DNA of 64,000 nt, taken from assembly GCF_009467805.1 (NCBI RefSeq), contig NZ_WIAY01000005.1, positions 186,001 to 250,000 of the forward strand, in the 5' to 3' direction. The first letter of the stretch is position 1; every line of letters starts with the position of its first letter. The notes beneath the pieces were generated by a model. The model had not been told where the DNA came from, made no database searches, and saw nothing but the letters and a program-made list of their open reading frames with translations. The DNA comes from Stenotrophomonas nematodicola. Its GTDB lineage: Bacteria; Pseudomonadota; Gammaproteobacteria; Xanthomonadales; Xanthomonadaceae. Both the position numbers and the translations under genes were made by a program. This document shows positions 11,321-22,512 of this stretch, one piece after another.

Positions 11321-14119
11321 GTGAAACACCCGGTCCAACGGCTCGACAGCAGCCGCCGCAATACTCTGGCCCATTCCATTTCCACCTCCCTGACCGGCAG
11401 CATGCTGCTGCTGGCGGGCGCACTGGCCAGCTCTTCTGCCTTCGCCCAGGAGCAGGCCACCAACCTGGACCGGATCACGGTCACGGGTTCCAACATTCCG
11501 CGCACCAACACCGAGACCCCCTCCCCGGTGCAGGTGGTGACCCGCCAGGAAATCGACCGCACCGGCAAGACCACGGTGGCCGAATACCTGCAGACGCTCA
11601 CCGCCGACGGCGCCGGCTCCATCCCCAAGACCTTCGGCAACGGCTTTGCCGGCGGCGGCGCCGGCATCTCGCTGCGCGGCCTGGGCGCCGGCTCCACGCT
11701 GGTGCTGTTGAATGGCCGCCGCATGGCCACCTATGGCCTGGCCGATGACGGCCAGAAGGTCTTCACCGACCTGAGCACCATTCCGCTGGACGCGGTGGAG
11801 CGCATCGAAGTCCTCAAGGACGGCGCCTCGGCCATCTACGGGTCGGACGCCATCGCCGGCGTGGTCAACATCATCCTGCGCAGCGACTTCAACGGCGCCA
11901 TCCTGCGCGCGTCCTACGGCCTGTCCGGCGACAGCGACGGCGATGCCAAGAAGGCCACGCTGACCGCCGGTACCGGCGACCTGGCCACCGATGGCTGGAA
12001 CGCGTTCTTCAGCCTTGACGTGGGCAAGACCGGCGCCATCAAGATCAGCGACCGCAAGAACCGCAAGTGGATCGGCACCGGCGACATCCGCCGCTGGGGC
12101 TACGATGCCGGCGATGCGCAGTTCCTCGGTGGCGCCTACCTCAGCGGCGGCACCGCCGGCGGCACCGGCCCGAACGGCTCGGTGTTCGACAGCACCGGCC
12201 ATCTGGTCGCCCTGCCCGGCTGCGCCGGCCTGACCACCATTCCCGGCCAGACCGATGCCACCGCCCAGGCCCAGGGCTGCCTGTGGGATCCGGCGCAGCA
12301 GTTCCGCGACCTGACCCCCGAAGAGAAGTACGTCAACGTGTTCGGCCGTGCCAGCTTCGCCTTCGGCGAAGGCGGCGAGGTCTACACCGAGATCGGCTAC
12401 TCCAAGAAGGAGACCGTGTTCTCCAATACGCCGTCCGGCGTGTCCGGCGGCTGGGGCTATCCCGGTGGCCCGGTCAATGCCAACAGCGGCCCGGGCGCCA
12501 CGGTGCTCGGCCCCACCCACCCGGACAACCCGATTCCCGGCCAGGCCTCGCGCCTGCGCTACTCGGCCTGGGACGTGGGTCCGCGCGTCACCAACAACAC
12601 CAACGAGTTCAACCGCTTCCTGGTCGGCGTCAAGGGCAACTGGGGTGAGTGGAGCTACGACACCGCCTACCTGCATTCGGGTACCGACCTGACCAACAAG
12701 CGCACCGGCTTCCTGCGTTACAGCGCGGTCCGCTGTGCGCTGGGCGACCCGAACTGCGCCGGCGGCGTGTGGCGCATCGGCGACAACGCCGGGCAGAACA
12801 CGCAGGCGCTGTATGACTTCATCTCCCCGACCATCAGCGCCCGCGCCAAGTCCAGCCTGGACATGTTCGACTTCACCGTGTCGCGCAGCCTGATGGACCT
12901 CAAGGGCGGCCCGCTCGGCCTGGCCCTGGGTACCGAATGGCGTCGTACCAGCAACAGCCTGACCCCGCAGACCTACACCGACGTGGGCGACATCATCGGC
13001 CTGGGCTACTCGGCCTATGACGGCACCCAGAACGTGTACGCCGGCTACGTCGAACTGTCCGCACCGGTGCTGGAGCAGCTGGAACTGTCCGCCGCCGTCC
13101 GCTACGACAAGTACGAAAGCGGCGAAGGCAAGGCAACGCCGAAGCTGGGCGTGAAGTGGACCCCGGTCGACTGGGTGGCGCTGCGCGCCAGCTACGCCGA
13201 AGGCTTCCGTGCCCCCAACCCGGCTGAAAACGGTGACGGTGGCCTGGCCGCCTTCTCCAACGCCCGCGATCCGGCCCGCTGCGCCGCCAGCGGCAACGAT
13301 CCGGCCGAGTGCGGCGCCCGTCAGGTCGCCATCATCACCCGTCCCAACCCGGGCCTGAAGCCGGAGGAGTCCAAGAGCTACTCGGTGGGCATCGTGCTGC
13401 AGCCGACCTCCACCACCTCGCTGACCGTCGATGCGTGGGAAATCAAGCGCACCAACGAAATCGCCCAGGGCAGCACCGCCGACGCGATCGCCGCCGGCAA
13501 TGTTCTGCGCGACAGCAACAACCTCAACGGGGTGCCGAACACCGGTACGATCCTGGCCGTCAACACCGCCTACGTGAACGCCAACTCGTCGCGCGTGCGT
13601 GGTATCGACACCGACATCCGCCAGACCTTCGACCTCGGTCCGGGCCAGCTCGAGCTGGACATGCAGTGGAGCCACGTGCTCAAGTTCGAGCGCACCGAAG
13701 GCAGCAGCACGGTCGATTACGTGGGCACCCACGGCAACTGCGATGTGACCAACTGCATCGGCACGCCGCAGGACCGCATCAACTTCGGCACCACCTGGAA
13801 GCAGGGCAACTGGAGCGTGAGCGGCGTCGCCAACTACATCTCCAGCCTGGACAACAAGGATGCCCGCGGCGGTTCGTACCTGGCCTTCTACGAAGACGGT
13901 ACGCCGGTCGAGAAGATCTCCTCGTTCACCACCTTCGACCTGTCCGGTCGCTGGAACGTGACCGAAGCGTTCGAACTCAACGCCTCGGTGCAGAACGTGT
14001 TCGACAGGATCGCTCCGCTGGATCCGAGCACCTACGGCGCGGTCAACTACAACCCGCTGCACTTCAGCGGCGCGGTTGGCCGTTACTTCACCGTCGGCGC
14101 CAAGTACACCTTCAACTGA
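11321..14119 (+). CDS. TonB-dependent outer-membrane receptor
   Basis: The 932-residue product has a long signal peptide with Ala-rich end (about 1-43), an N-terminal plug (about 55-180, with VTVTGS-like start, SLRGLGAGSTLVLLNGRR and the ERIEVLKDGASAIYGSDAIAGVVNII motifs) and a 22-strand beta-barrel typical of xanthomonad receptors. The barrel contains the NPGLKPEESKSYSVG signature and ends in VGAKYTFN. The substrate cannot be told from sequence; receptors of this type in Xanthomonadaceae take up siderophores, sugars or peptides. No FecIR-type signalling extension is present. The upstream 174 bp carries the promoter; a strong terminator follows. Confidence 0.93.
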   Translation: MKHPVQRLDSSRRNTLAHSISTSLTGSMLLLAGALASSSAFAQEQATNLDRITVTGSNIPRTNTETPSPVQVVTRQEIDRTGKTTVAEYLQTLTADGAGSIPKTFGNGFAGGGAGISLRGLGAGSTLVLLNGRRMATYGLADDGQKVFTDLSTIPLDAVERIEVLKDGASAIYGSDAIAGVVNIILRSDFNGAILRASYGLSGDSDGDAKKATLTAGTGDLATDGWNAFFSLDVGKTGAIKISDRKNRKWIGTGDIRRWGYDAGDAQFLGGAYLSGGTAGGTGPNGSVFDSTGHLVALPGCAGLTTIPGQTDATAQAQGCLWDPAQQFRDLTPEEKYVNVFGRASFAFGEGGEVYTEIGYSKKETVFSNTPSGVSGGWGYPGGPVNANSGPGATVLGPTHPDNPIPGQASRLRYSAWDVGPRVTNNTNEFNRFLVGVKGNWGEWSYDTAYLHSGTDLTNKRTGFLRYSAVRCALGDPNCAGGVWRIGDNAGQNTQALYDFISPTISARAKSSLDMFDFTVSRSLMDLKGGPLGLALGTEWRRTSNSLTPQTYTDVGDIIGLGYSAYDGTQNVYAGYVELSAPVLEQLELSAAVRYDKYESGEGKATPKLGVKWTPVDWVALRASYAEGFRAPNPAENGDGGLAAFSNARDPARCAASGNDPAECGARQVAIITRPNPGLKPEESKSYSVGIVLQPTSTTSLTVDAWEIKRTNEIAQGSTADAIAAGNVLRDSNNLNGVPNTGTILAVNTAYVNANSSRVRGIDTDIRQTFDLGPGQLELDMQWSHVLKFERTEGSSTVDYVGTHGNCDVTNCIGTPQDRINFGTTWKQGNWSVSGVANYISSLDNKDARGGSYLAFYEDGTPVEKISSFTTFDLSGRWNVTEAFELNASVQNVFDRIAPLDPSTYGAVNYNPLHFSGAVGRYFTVGAKYTFN

Positions 14120-14140
14120 TCCACCGCACGTAGCGAGCAG

Positions 14141-14168
14141 AAAGCCCGGGCATTGCCCGGGCTTTTTG
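14141..14168 (+). terminator. Rho-independent terminator of the TonB-dependent receptor
   Basis: An 11-bp perfect stem (aaagcccgggc / gcccgggcttt) with an ATT loop is followed by a T-run, starting 21 bp after the receptor stop codon. Confidence 0.85.
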
Positions 14169-14183
14169 TTGGCGCCCGCGCAG

Positions 14184-14273
14184 AGCCGGGTCCTACCCGG
14201 CTGCTCTGCGCGCATCCCCCACCACGATCAGTGCCGCGCTGCACGGAGCCAGCCGACCCGCGGTCGGCGCTAC
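14184..14273. repeat. Two SMAG/GTAG-like palindromic elements
   Basis: Two short imperfect palindromes lie between the receptor and the tRNA. The first (14184-14202) is agccgggt-cct-acccggct. The second (14251-14273), read on the minus strand, starts GTAG and forms a gccgacc/ggtcggc hairpin. They resemble the GTAG-type REP (SMAG) elements known from Stenotrophomonas maltophilia and share arms with the larger array at 39736-40028. Confidence 0.65.
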
Positions 14274-14282
14274 CAGCGATGC

Positions 14283-14308
14283 AAAAAAAACCTCGCATCG
14301 CTGCGAGG
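14283..14308 (-). terminator. Terminator of tRNA-Asn
   Basis: On the minus strand a 7-bp stem (cctcgca / tgcgagg) with a GCGA-type tetraloop is followed by eight T residues, about 12 bp past the CCA end of the tRNA. A canonical Rho-independent terminator. Confidence 0.85.
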
Positions 14309-14320
14309 CTTTTCAAAACT

Positions 14321-14397
14321 TGGCGCCCGAAGTTGGACTCGAACCAACGACCCCCTGATTAACAGTCAAGTGCTCTAACCGGCTGAGCTATTCGGGC
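14321..14397 (-). tRNA. tRNA-Asn (GTT)
   Basis: A 77-nt cloverleaf on the minus strand with a 7-bp acceptor stem GCCCGAA/TTCGGGC, D-loop AGCTCAGCCGGTTAGAG, anticodon loop CTGTTAA (anticodon GTT), T-loop GGTTCGAGTCC and an encoded 3' CCA. Followed by its own terminator. Confidence 0.97.
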
Positions 14398-14466
14398 GGG
14401 GTGCGCATTGTAACCAGTTTTTCGCAGGATGTAACCCGTTTTTCCGCAATTCGCTCGCGCTCGATG

Positions 14467-14937
14467 TCACGCCCGATGATACGGGTGGTTGGCCAGCATC
14501 GCCGCGGCGCGGTACAGCTGCTCGGCCACCACCAGGCGCACCAGCATGTGCGGCAGCGTCAGCGGCCCGATCGACCAGGTTTCATCTGCCAGCGCGGACA
14601 CCTCCGGCGAGTGGCCTTCCGGCCCGCCGATCAGGAACGCCATGTCCCTGCCCTGTCCGCGCCAGTGCTCAAGACGCTGTGCCAGCTGCTCGGAGCTGAG
14701 CTGGCGGCCCGGCACGTCCAATGCCACCACATAGGCATTCTTCGGCAGGGCCGCGATCACCCGCTTGCCCTCGTCCTCCGTTGCACGGCGCGCGTCGCGG
14801 CCCTTGCCACGCAATCCTGGCTCGATCTCCACCAGCTCGAACGGCAGCCAGTGCGACAGCCGTTTCTGGTACTCGGCAAAGCCCTGCGCGACCCAGGCGG
14901 GCGCGCGTTCTCCGGTGGCGATCAACCTGGCTTTCAT
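14467..14937 (-). CDS. rlmH: 23S rRNA (pseudouridine1915-N3)-methyltransferase RlmH
   Basis: RlmH is a SPOUT methyltransferase that uses SAM to methylate pseudouridine 1915 in helix 69 of 23S rRNA on the 70S ribosome. The 156-residue product has the SAM-knot motif FLIGGPEGH near residue 105 and the C-terminal LPHMLVRLVVAEQLYRA and YHR motifs of the family, at normal length. It is the last gene of the leuS-lptE-holA-nadD-rsfS-rlmH block, and a hairpin lies between rsfS and rlmH. Confidence 0.97.
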   Translation of the reverse strand: MKARLIATGERAPAWVAQGFAEYQKRLSHWLPFELVEIEPGLRGKGRDARRATEDEGKRVIAALPKNAYVVALDVPGRQLSSEQLAQRLEHWRGQGRDMAFLIGGPEGHSPEVSALADETWSIGPLTLPHMLVRLVVAEQLYRAAAMLANHPYHRA

Positions 14938-14969
14938 CTCACTGCTCCTGCTGGCGGCAGGTCTGCCGC

Positions 14970-15001
14970 AAAAACGACAACGGCGCCCTCGGCGCCGTTG
15001 T
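14970..15001 (-). terminator. Intra-block terminator or attenuator between rsfS and rlmH
   Basis: On the minus strand an 11-bp perfect stem (acaacggcgcc / ggcgccgttgt, loop of 3) is followed by a CG step and a run of five T residues. It lies 20 bp after rsfS, so it should lower rlmH expression relative to upstream genes. Confidence 0.7.
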
Positions 15002-15021
15002 CCCGATCCACACCTGCGGCA

Positions 15022-15456
15022 TCAGCGCGCGGCGTAGTCGTCTTCTTCGTCCGCGTCGTCGAGCAGGCTCGGCGGCTGGTCGCCGACCGTCCACAGGCGC
15101 TCCAGCGCATAGAACTCGCGCACGCGCGGCAGCATCACGTGGACAATCACGTCGCCCAGGTCGACCAGCACCCACTCCGCTTCGCGCTCACCTTCCACGC
15201 CCAGCGGCATCACGCCCAGCTGCTTGGCGAACTTCACCACCTCATCGGCGATCGACTTCACATGGCGGCTGGACGTGCCCGACGCGATCACCATGTAATC
15301 GGCGACGCTGGACTTGCCGATCACATCGATCTCGACGAGATCCTTGGCCTTCAGTTCTTCGGTGGCCTTGCGCACGCACTCCAGCAACTGATCGTTGGAC
15401 GGTGCGGGGCTGGGCAGTTGGACCTTGATGGTCTGGGGCTGGGGTTGGTTGCTCAA
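15022..15456 (-). CDS. rsfS: Ribosomal silencing factor RsfS
   Basis: RsfS binds uL14 on the 50S subunit and blocks subunit joining when nutrients are scarce. The 144-residue product has the RsfS core at about 20-125 with the [35 protein letters not shown] strand/helix and the [14 protein letters not shown] stretch. An acidic C-terminal tail (DDADEEDD) follows. It lies 58 bp after nadD, the usual neighbour. Confidence 0.96.
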   Translation of the reverse strand: MSNQPQPQTIKVQLPSPAPSNDQLLECVRKATEELKAKDLVEIDVIGKSSVADYMVIASGTSSRHVKSIADEVVKFAKQLGVMPLGVEGEREAEWVLVDLGDVIVHVMLPRVREFYALERLWTVGDQPPSLLDDADEEDDYAAR

Positions 15457-15514
15457 AGCGGGGAGACTCGATAAATGTGGGGCCGATTATACGGGGCGAT
15501 GGGCGCCCGCGTAT

Positions 15515-16180
15515 TCACGTCCGGGATGCGCCGTACAGGCCGCGGTCGGCGATGTACCCGGCCACCGCCGGCGGCACCAGCGCCTGCCACGGCCCTCCGG
15601 CCTGGATCTGCTCGCGCACGCGGGTGGCCGACTCGGGCCGCAGCGGGGCCTCCAGCCGCAGCACGCGGCCGCCGGGCGTTTCCAGCAGGTCCTGCTCGCG
15701 TCGGGTCCAGCGCCCCTGCAAGGCCTGGGCGAGGGCCGGCGGCAGGGCCCGGTCCAGGGCGCTGCCCTGGCGATCGGCCACAATGAAGTGGGCCAGCCCG
15801 AACAGGGCCTCCCACTGGTGCCACTGCGGCAGCCCCAGCAGGCTGTCGGCGCCCACCAGCCATGCCAGCGGCCGTTGCGGCCCCAACACCTCGCGCAGTT
15901 CGCGCAACGTGTCCACGGTGTAGGACGGCACGCCAGGCAGGCGCTCGGCGCGCTCCAGTTCCTGCCGGTCCAGCAGCAGTCCCGGCTCGCCGTCGATCGC
16001 CAGGGCCAACATCGTGGCGCGATCGGCCGCCAACGCGCCCGGTATGGCCCGGTGCGGCGGATCGGCCGCCGGCAGCAGGCGAACCGCCACCTGCAGCTGG
16101 TCGCGTGCCGCCCGTGCGATGGCCAGGTGGCCCAGGTGCACCGGGTCGAACGTGCCGCCGTAATAGATGCGCAGCGGCAT
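15515..16180 (-). CDS. nadD: Nicotinate-nucleotide adenylyltransferase NadD
   Basis: NadD adenylates nicotinate mononucleotide to deamido-NAD in NAD synthesis. The 221-residue product has the nucleotidyltransferase motif GGTFDPVHLGH at residues 8-18, the PSYTVDTLREL helix and the WLVGADSLLGLPQWHQW stretch. The C-terminal ISSTxxR-type motif is degenerate here, reading SATRVR. It starts 3 bp after holA ends, so the two are probably coupled. Confidence 0.96.
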   Translation of the reverse strand: MPLRIYYGGTFDPVHLGHLAIARAARDQLQVAVRLLPAADPPHRAIPGALAADRATMLALAIDGEPGLLLDRQELERAERLPGVPSYTVDTLRELREVLGPQRPLAWLVGADSLLGLPQWHQWEALFGLAHFIVADRQGSALDRALPPALAQALQGRWTRREQDLLETPGGRVLRLEAPLRPESATRVREQIQAGGPWQALVPPAVAGYIADRGLYGASRT

Positions 16181-16183
16181 CGG

Positions 16184-17221
16184 TCAGGCGCGCGCCAGCA
16201 GGCGCACGGCGCGGGCCTCGGCCACGGCCAGCAGCAGCCGCTCCAGCGCCAGCCAGGCGTCGCCGTCGGCGCGTCCCTTGGCGATGCGGTCCACCAACCC
16301 GGCCTCGGCCACAAACCGCTCCCAGCGCTTGGGCTCGGGGTGGCGCTGCAAGGCACGCTTGAAGGGCGCCTGGCGCGACTCCCAGATGCCACGGCTCTTC
16401 ATTTCCGCGGCCAGGTTGCCACCCCGCGCCTGCACCCGCGCCAGCCCGGCCGTGGCCAGCAGTTCGCGGATCACGATCGGGGTCAGCGCCGCCACGGCTT
16501 CGCCTTCGCCGCGCAGGCCGGCGAGCATGCGCAGGACCGCCGCTGGCTGCCCGGAGAAGGTGGCTTCCACCAGCCGGAACACGTCATAGCGGGCGGCATC
16601 GGCCACCAGCGACTCCATCGTCTCCACGTCCAGGGTCTGGCCCTTGGCGAGCAGCGCGAGCTTGTCGATTTCCTGCGCGGCCGCCAGCAGATTGCCTTCC
16701 ACCCGCTCGGCCAGCCGCTGCACGGCCGGCGGATCGGCGCGCAGGCCGTGCTGGCGCAGGCGGCGCTCGATCCAGTCGGGCAGCTCGTGGGGTTTGATCG
16801 CCCAGGCCACGGACAGCACGCCGACGCGGCCCACCGCCTCGGCCCACTTGCCCTGGTGGGCCTTGCTCCAGTCATTGCAGGTGATCAGCAGGATCACGTC
16901 CGGCGCGGGGTTGGCACAGAACTGGCTGATCACTTCCGCGCCGTCCTTGCCCGGCTTGCCGCTGGGCAGGCGCAGCTCCACCAGGCGCCTGGCACTGAAC
17001 AGGCTCGGCGCATTGAACGTCGCATCGAGCTGGTTCCAGTCGAAATCGCGGCCGTCGGCGTCAAACACCTCACGTTCGCTGATGCCGTCCCGCCGCGCAC
17101 GGGCGCGTACCGCATCAGCCGCCTCCAGCACACGCAGGGTTTCCGGCCCGGCAATCAGATACACCGGCAGCAGGGCCTGGCTGGCCGGCTGGCTGGCAAG
17201 CTGTTCGGGGCGCAGTTCCAT
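16184..17221 (-). CDS. holA: DNA polymerase III delta subunit HolA
   Basis: HolA is the delta subunit of the clamp loader and opens the beta clamp. The 345-residue product starts MELRPEQLASQ and shows the family LLPVYLIAGPETLRVLEAAD start, the NAPSLFSARRLVELRLPSGKPGK region that contacts the clamp, and the C-terminal collar domain. Length matches E. coli HolA (343). It is 27 bp downstream of lptE on the same strand. Confidence 0.96.
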   Translation of the reverse strand: MELRPEQLASQPASQALLPVYLIAGPETLRVLEAADAVRARARRDGISEREVFDADGRDFDWNQLDATFNAPSLFSARRLVELRLPSGKPGKDGAEVISQFCANPAPDVILLITCNDWSKAHQGKWAEAVGRVGVLSVAWAIKPHELPDWIERRLRQHGLRADPPAVQRLAERVEGNLLAAAQEIDKLALLAKGQTLDVETMESLVADAARYDVFRLVEATFSGQPAAVLRMLAGLRGEGEAVAALTPIVIRELLATAGLARVQARGGNLAAEMKSRGIWESRQAPFKRALQRHPEPKRWERFVAEAGLVDRIAKGRADGDAWLALERLLLAVAEARAVRLLARA

Positions 17222-17248
17222 GCCGGTGCCCGGTCCGTGCGGACCGGG

Positions 17249-17845
17249 TCAGTTGCCCTGCGGCGGATCGACCGGCTGGGCCGGCGTCGCCGCCGGTTCA
17301 CCCGGCTTGGCCGACAGTCGGCCGTGTTCCATCTCGGCACGCACCACGCTGTCGATGCGGCGCAGGATCGACGCGGACATCTCCCGGCGCAGTTCATCGG
17401 CGAGGATCTCGCGCTCGGTGGTCGTACCGGTGGCGTCGGTGGGCGGCGACACGTAGTCGCGCGACAGTTCGATCACCTGCTGCGGCACCAGCACGCTGCC
17501 GTCTTCGCGGCGGAACACGAAAATCACCGCGTAGCGCAGGCTGTATTCCTGGGCGCGGCCCTGCGCGTCGATGGCGATCGGCAGGTCGCCCCAACGCTCG
17601 GACACCACCTGCAGCTGTGCCACCGGCACACCGTCGGTGCTGTCATCGACACTGTCGGCATCGGCGACCACCGCGCCGGAAGACTGCAGCCCGCGACGGA
17701 GCAGCTTGGCCAGCTCGCTGTACGGGGCAGTGGAAACCACCTTCACCGCCGCCGCATCGGCCGGCAGCATCAGCTTGTTGCGCAGATGGAAGCCACAGCC
17801 GGCAAGGGTGGTGGTCAGAACGAGGGCAAGCAGGAATCGGGTCAT
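17249..17845 (-). CDS. lptE: LPS-assembly lipoprotein LptE
   Basis: LptE is the outer-membrane lipoprotein that plugs the LptD barrel and delivers LPS to the cell surface. The 198-residue product has a lipoprotein signal with lipobox LAGC (Cys17), followed by GFHLRNKLMLP, the hallmark LptE start. A C-terminal Pro/Ala-rich tail follows the core. The ATG at 17845 places the signal correctly; a longer in-frame start (17887) is rejected. It lies 103 bp after leuS, its usual neighbour in gammaproteobacteria. Confidence 0.95.
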   Translation of the reverse strand: MTRFLLALVLTTTLAGCGFHLRNKLMLPADAAAVKVVSTAPYSELAKLLRRGLQSSGAVVADADSVDDSTDGVPVAQLQVVSERWGDLPIAIDAQGRAQEYSLRYAVIFVFRREDGSVLVPQQVIELSRDYVSPPTDATGTTTEREILADELRREMSASILRRIDSVVRAEMEHGRLSAKPGEPAATPAQPVDPPQGN

Positions 17846-17948
17846 GGGCACAGTCTGGGGGAGCCGGGCGGGCGCGGCAACAGGCATAGAAGATGCCCGA
17901 TGCCGCGTGAACGTCGGTTGAGACCGGAGGCAGGGTTCGTGACCGCCC

Positions 17949-20663
<2,715 letters not shown>

Positions 20664-20750
20664 TCATCTGCCCTCGCCGAAAAGGTCATCTCGTTGAATT
20701 GTCAGGAGATTGAGCGGAAACGGCAACGACGTGCGCAGCGCGGGATGCGC

Positions 20751-21362
20751 TCAGGGCCGCAGCGCCGCAGGGGCCAGCGGCAGTGCGGCCGCCAGCCAGA
20801 CCAGCCAGCCGCCGAACGCCAGCAGCTGGGCCAGCGGGCCCGGCAGCAGCGCGGGCAGCACGAACGCGGCCAGCAGCACCGTCGTCCCACCGGCCAGGTG
20901 CAGCTGGGCCGCACGGCGCCAGCCGGAAAGCGACCAGGCGCCCCCGGCGGTCATCAGCGCGCCCGGCACGAAGGCCAGCACCCACACCATCCACGCGCTG
21001 GCGTGGTAACGGCTGGCCATGCTGTCGATGTCGTCGGCATCCAGTGGCAGCAGCCCCATCGCGGCGAAGGCCAACGCGGCCAGCATCAGCATCTGCACCC
21101 CCACCCGCAGCGGCCACGGCGCGGTGCGCGGCACGCGCAGCAGCAGGCAGAACGCCACCCCGGCTGCCAGCAGGCCCGGCAGCAGCAGGGTCACCAGGCT
21201 GAAGGCACGCCCGTGCGGCACCCCCAAGGCACCGAGCAGGGCCAACGGATGGCGCATCGGATCGAACGCGGGCAGGGCCAGCGCGAACCCCGTCGCCGCC
21301 AGCACGAATACCGCCGCGGCCGCCGCCCCCAGCCCCTGTTCCCAGCGTTTTGCAGCCTGCAT
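20751..21362 (-). CDS. DUF998 family multi-pass membrane protein
   Basis: A 203-residue, very hydrophobic protein with about six membrane segments. The FDPMRHPLALLGALG loop after the first helix fits the DUF998 family, whose function is unknown. An in-frame GTG two codons upstream (21368) is an alternative start. It is alone between leuS (same strand, upstream in transcription order is nothing) and the divergent cnoX-like gene. A second protein of the same family is at 41455-42102. Confidence 0.72.
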   Translation of the reverse strand: MQAAKRWEQGLGAAAAAVFVLAATGFALALPAFDPMRHPLALLGALGVPHGRAFSLVTLLLPGLLAAGVAFCLLLRVPRTAPWPLRVGVQMLMLAALAFAAMGLLPLDADDIDSMASRYHASAWMVWVLAFVPGALMTAGGAWSLSGWRRAAQLHLAGGTTVLLAAFVLPALLPGPLAQLLAFGGWLVWLAAALPLAPAALRP

Positions 21363-21505
21363 CGTCACTCCGGAAGTCGCCGGACGTCCCGGCCTTGCCT
21401 ACCGGACGCATTGTCTCCGGTTTGCCGCGGACGCGGCAGTGGGGTTGCGTCGGGCGGGCGGCGGCACCATACACTCGGTTACCTGTTTCCCGTTGATATC
21501 CGACC

Positions 21506-22369
21506 ATGAGCGATCTTTCCTACGTCTTTGACGCCACCACCGAGTCTTTTGAAGCCCAGGTCCTGCAGAAGTCCCTGCAGACCCCGGTGCTGGTGGACTT
21601 CTGGGCCACCTGGTGCGGCCCGTGCAAGACCCTGGGCCCGATGCTGGAAAAGCTGGCGGGCGAGTACAACGGTGCGTTCGAACTGGCCAAGGTGGACGTT
21701 GATCAGGAGCAGCAGATCGCCGCCGCCTTCCAGATCCGCTCGGTGCCCACCGTCTTTCTGGTCAAGGGCGGCCAGATCGTCGACGGTTTCCCGGGAGCGG
21801 TGCCGGAAGGCCAGCTGCGCGAGTTCCTGGCCCAGCACGGCGTGGTGCCGGCAGCCCCTGCCGACGCGGCCGCCGCCGAAGACGAGCCGGCACCGCTGGA
21901 TCCGCAGGCCCAGGTGGACGTGCTGCGCGCGGCGATCGCCGCCGAGCCGGACAAGGAAGAGCTGAAGCTCGACCTGGCGCTGGCCCTGCTGCAGACCGGA
22001 GCCACCGCCGAAGCCGGCGCGCTGATCGATGCACTGCCGGCCAACCTGTCCACCGATGACCGCGCCGTGCGTGCCCGCGCGCGTCTGGACTTCGCCAGCG
22101 CCCTGCAGGACGCGCCACCTGCCGATGTGCTGGACGCGCGCATTGCCGCCGATGGCGATGACCTGCAGGCGCGCCATCTGCGCGGTGTGCAGCAGCTGCT
22201 GGCCGGCGAGGACGAGGCGGCATTGGCGCAGTTCCTGGAGATGCTGCGGCGCGACCGCACCTACGATGATGGCCGCCCGCGCAAACTGCTGATCGACGCC
22301 TTCAAGGTCATCCAGGACGACGATCTGGTGGGCCGCTACCGCCGCCGCATGGCCTCGCTGCTGTTCTGA
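21506..22369 (+). CDS. cnoX: CnoX-type thioredoxin/TPR co-chaperone
   Basis: CnoX (YbbN) is a chaperedoxin that holds oxidised, unfolded proteins and hands them to GroEL or DnaK. The 287-residue product has an N-terminal thioredoxin fold (about 7-112) and a C-terminal TPR part (about 130-287), the normal CnoX layout and length. Unlike E. coli CnoX, the active site is a full WCGPC at 36-40, so reductase activity is possible. RSVPTVFLVKGG carries the cis-proline. It is divergent from the DUF998 gene. Confidence 0.88.
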   Translation: MSDLSYVFDATTESFEAQVLQKSLQTPVLVDFWATWCGPCKTLGPMLEKLAGEYNGAFELAKVDVDQEQQIAAAFQIRSVPTVFLVKGGQIVDGFPGAVPEGQLREFLAQHGVVPAAPADAAAAEDEPAPLDPQAQVDVLRAAIAAEPDKEELKLDLALALLQTGATAEAGALIDALPANLSTDDRAVRARARLDFASALQDAPPADVLDARIAADGDDLQARHLRGVQQLLAGEDEAALAQFLEMLRRDRTYDDGRPRKLLIDAFKVIQDDDLVGRYRRRMASLLF

Positions 22370-22512
22370 GGCGGCTGCGTTCAGAAACCCTGCACGGGTC
22401 CCGGGCAATAATGAATTGCGGCCCAGTGGAGGCCGCGATCCATTCGGGGGGATGAGGTCTGGGCCATTGGGGTCCACATGGCTGAGCCCCGCTTCGCAGG
22501 GCGCCATCGACC

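Noticed and set aside
11246-14215. Open frame on the minus strand opposite the TonB-dependent receptor
   Set aside because: No domain, crosses the receptor terminator, and the receptor on the plus strand is unmistakable.
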